A stretch of 64,000 nt of DNA, taken from positions 10,438,933 to 10,502,932 of the forward strand of contig NC_132894.1 in NCBI RefSeq assembly GCF_030463535.1. The letters run 5' to 3'. The translations under genes were made by a program, and so were the position numbers. Shown here in pieces: positions 63,127 through 64,000 of the stretch (its first letter is position 1; every line of letters starts with the position of its first letter). The notes beneath the pieces are model-generated. The model was not told where the DNA came from. It saw only the letters and a program-made list of their open reading frames with translations, and ran no database searches. The stretch is from Salminus brasiliensis. Taxonomy: Eukaryota; Chordata; Actinopteri; Characiformes; Bryconidae.

Positions 63127-63840
63127 TTATTAGGAATGCACCAATACCGCTTTTCCCTTTCCGATACCGATGCCAGATTTTCAAGTTTCTGCTGATACAG
63201 AGTACCGATAACGGTACCAACTCAACTTAAATACTTAAATACTGTATAGATGCCTATAAATCCTGAAGTTTATAGTGTTTCACTTTTTATTTATTTTTTA
63301 GGGTTTTACTTTTTAGAGTTTATTGTAAATAAGAGACAATGAGCTTGGAAGAACAGCATTTACTGATTTAGTGAAAAAAATTTAATTGTCACAATGCAGT
63401 AACACGTGCAAGTAAGGAAGCATAGCTTTCTAATTGGTGTTCACATTCAATTCCCATTTCAGAGCAGTGGAGAAAATGCCAGTTTACACAGTTGACACAA
63501 AAAGTGCTTATGCAGCAATTTAACATTAAAGTACACGTCTCTATGTGAAAAGGTATGTTTAAAGGTCAGCGCGTGGCCTTTAAACTCTGCTTAAACTGTT
63601 TAGAACCGAAAATACACATGGCAACAAAAAGTACTGTAATGTAAAAGTTCCATTAAATCTGTTTAATGGTAATAATTATTTATGACTGGCTTTTACTAGT
63701 TGTTTAAACGTTTAGTCTCATAACAAAGTATGCAGAGAAAAATATTAAGCTTCATGGTATAGGTGCTCTCTGTTGCCCGTGCCAATACTGTGTTTACGTG
63801 CCAGTATCAGTATTGGGTAGAAATATCATGAGTTTATCAT
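63127..63840. mobile_element. hAT-like element with AATGCACCAATACCG end
   Basis: The left side 'aggaatgcaccaataccgct' and 'ccgataccgatgccag' is mirrored by the right side 'gtgccagtatcagtattggg'. These are typical ends of decayed fish hAT MITEs. The right border is uncertain and there is no transposase. Confidence 0.5.
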
Positions 63841-64000
63841 ATTTCAACTTATATTTCATATTTCATTCATATGTTTATATAATATGTATAATATATGACA
63901 TGTATATGTATTTTTCAAACACACTGCTATTTATTAGAAGTCTATAATTGCTAACTAAGGTGTACATTACTGAAAAGTACATTACACCTCAGTGATTGAA

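Larger units (their letters stand above)
59331..64000. other. Non-coding, repeat-filled end of the window
   Basis: Contains hAT-like scraps (about 59770-60090), a 32-bp inverted repeat pair (60655 and 61577), a LINE/SINE tail (61370-61575), MITE-1 pieces (61270-61350, 62440-62985) and a hAT-like element (63127-63840). No coding exon recognised on either strand. It may be intron of the gene that starts near 58.7 kb. Confidence 0.4.

Overview
This is a vertebrate nuclear window, almost certainly from a teleost fish. The genes are split by short introns with GT-AG boundaries, and the intergenic DNA is AT-rich and full of fish-type repeats: Tc1/mariner relics, short terminal-inverted-repeat elements, tRNA-derived SINEs and L2-like LINE tails. 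The Tc1 and MITE families resemble those I know from otophysan fishes (characins, catfishes and relatives), but the species cannot be fixed from the sequence. I rebuilt gene models by hand from splice sites, reading-frame phase and recalled homology. No search or alignment was run.

Layout: SPATA1 (minus, 1047-5508), RPF1 (minus, 9280-14263), DNASE2B (minus, 15704-21396), UOX urate oxidase (plus, 23771-27554), SAMD13 (minus, coding 30689-33507, likely 5' exons to about 37.75 kb) and PRKACB (minus, 41040-55040, with an alternative first exon at 51127-51304). The region from 55.6 to 64 kb has no coding exon I can recognise. It may hold the promoter and 5' UTR of the next gene; TTLL7 is the expected neighbour.

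As I recall it, the human 1p31 block runs TTLL7-PRKACB-SAMD13-UOX-DNASE2B-RPF1-GNG5-SPATA1. This window matches it in order and orientation, inverted, except that no GNG5 was found between SPATA1 and RPF1. UOX, a pseudogene in humans, is intact here with 298 codons and a PTS1-like C-terminus. The genes do not form a pathway: they cover a sperm-associated protein, a 60S ribosome assembly factor, an acid nuclease, peroxisomal purine breakdown, a SAM-domain protein and a PKA catalytic subunit.

I did not find a new biological system. The more unusual things are structural: repeated copies of two MITE families, nested insertions, a 32-bp perfect inverted repeat about 890 bp apart, a locally duplicated block at 4.7-6.8 kb, a long ATCTCAAAATAATGAGA-type degenerate satellite upstream of PRKACB, and a three-exon open frame without ATG at the SAMD13 promoter.
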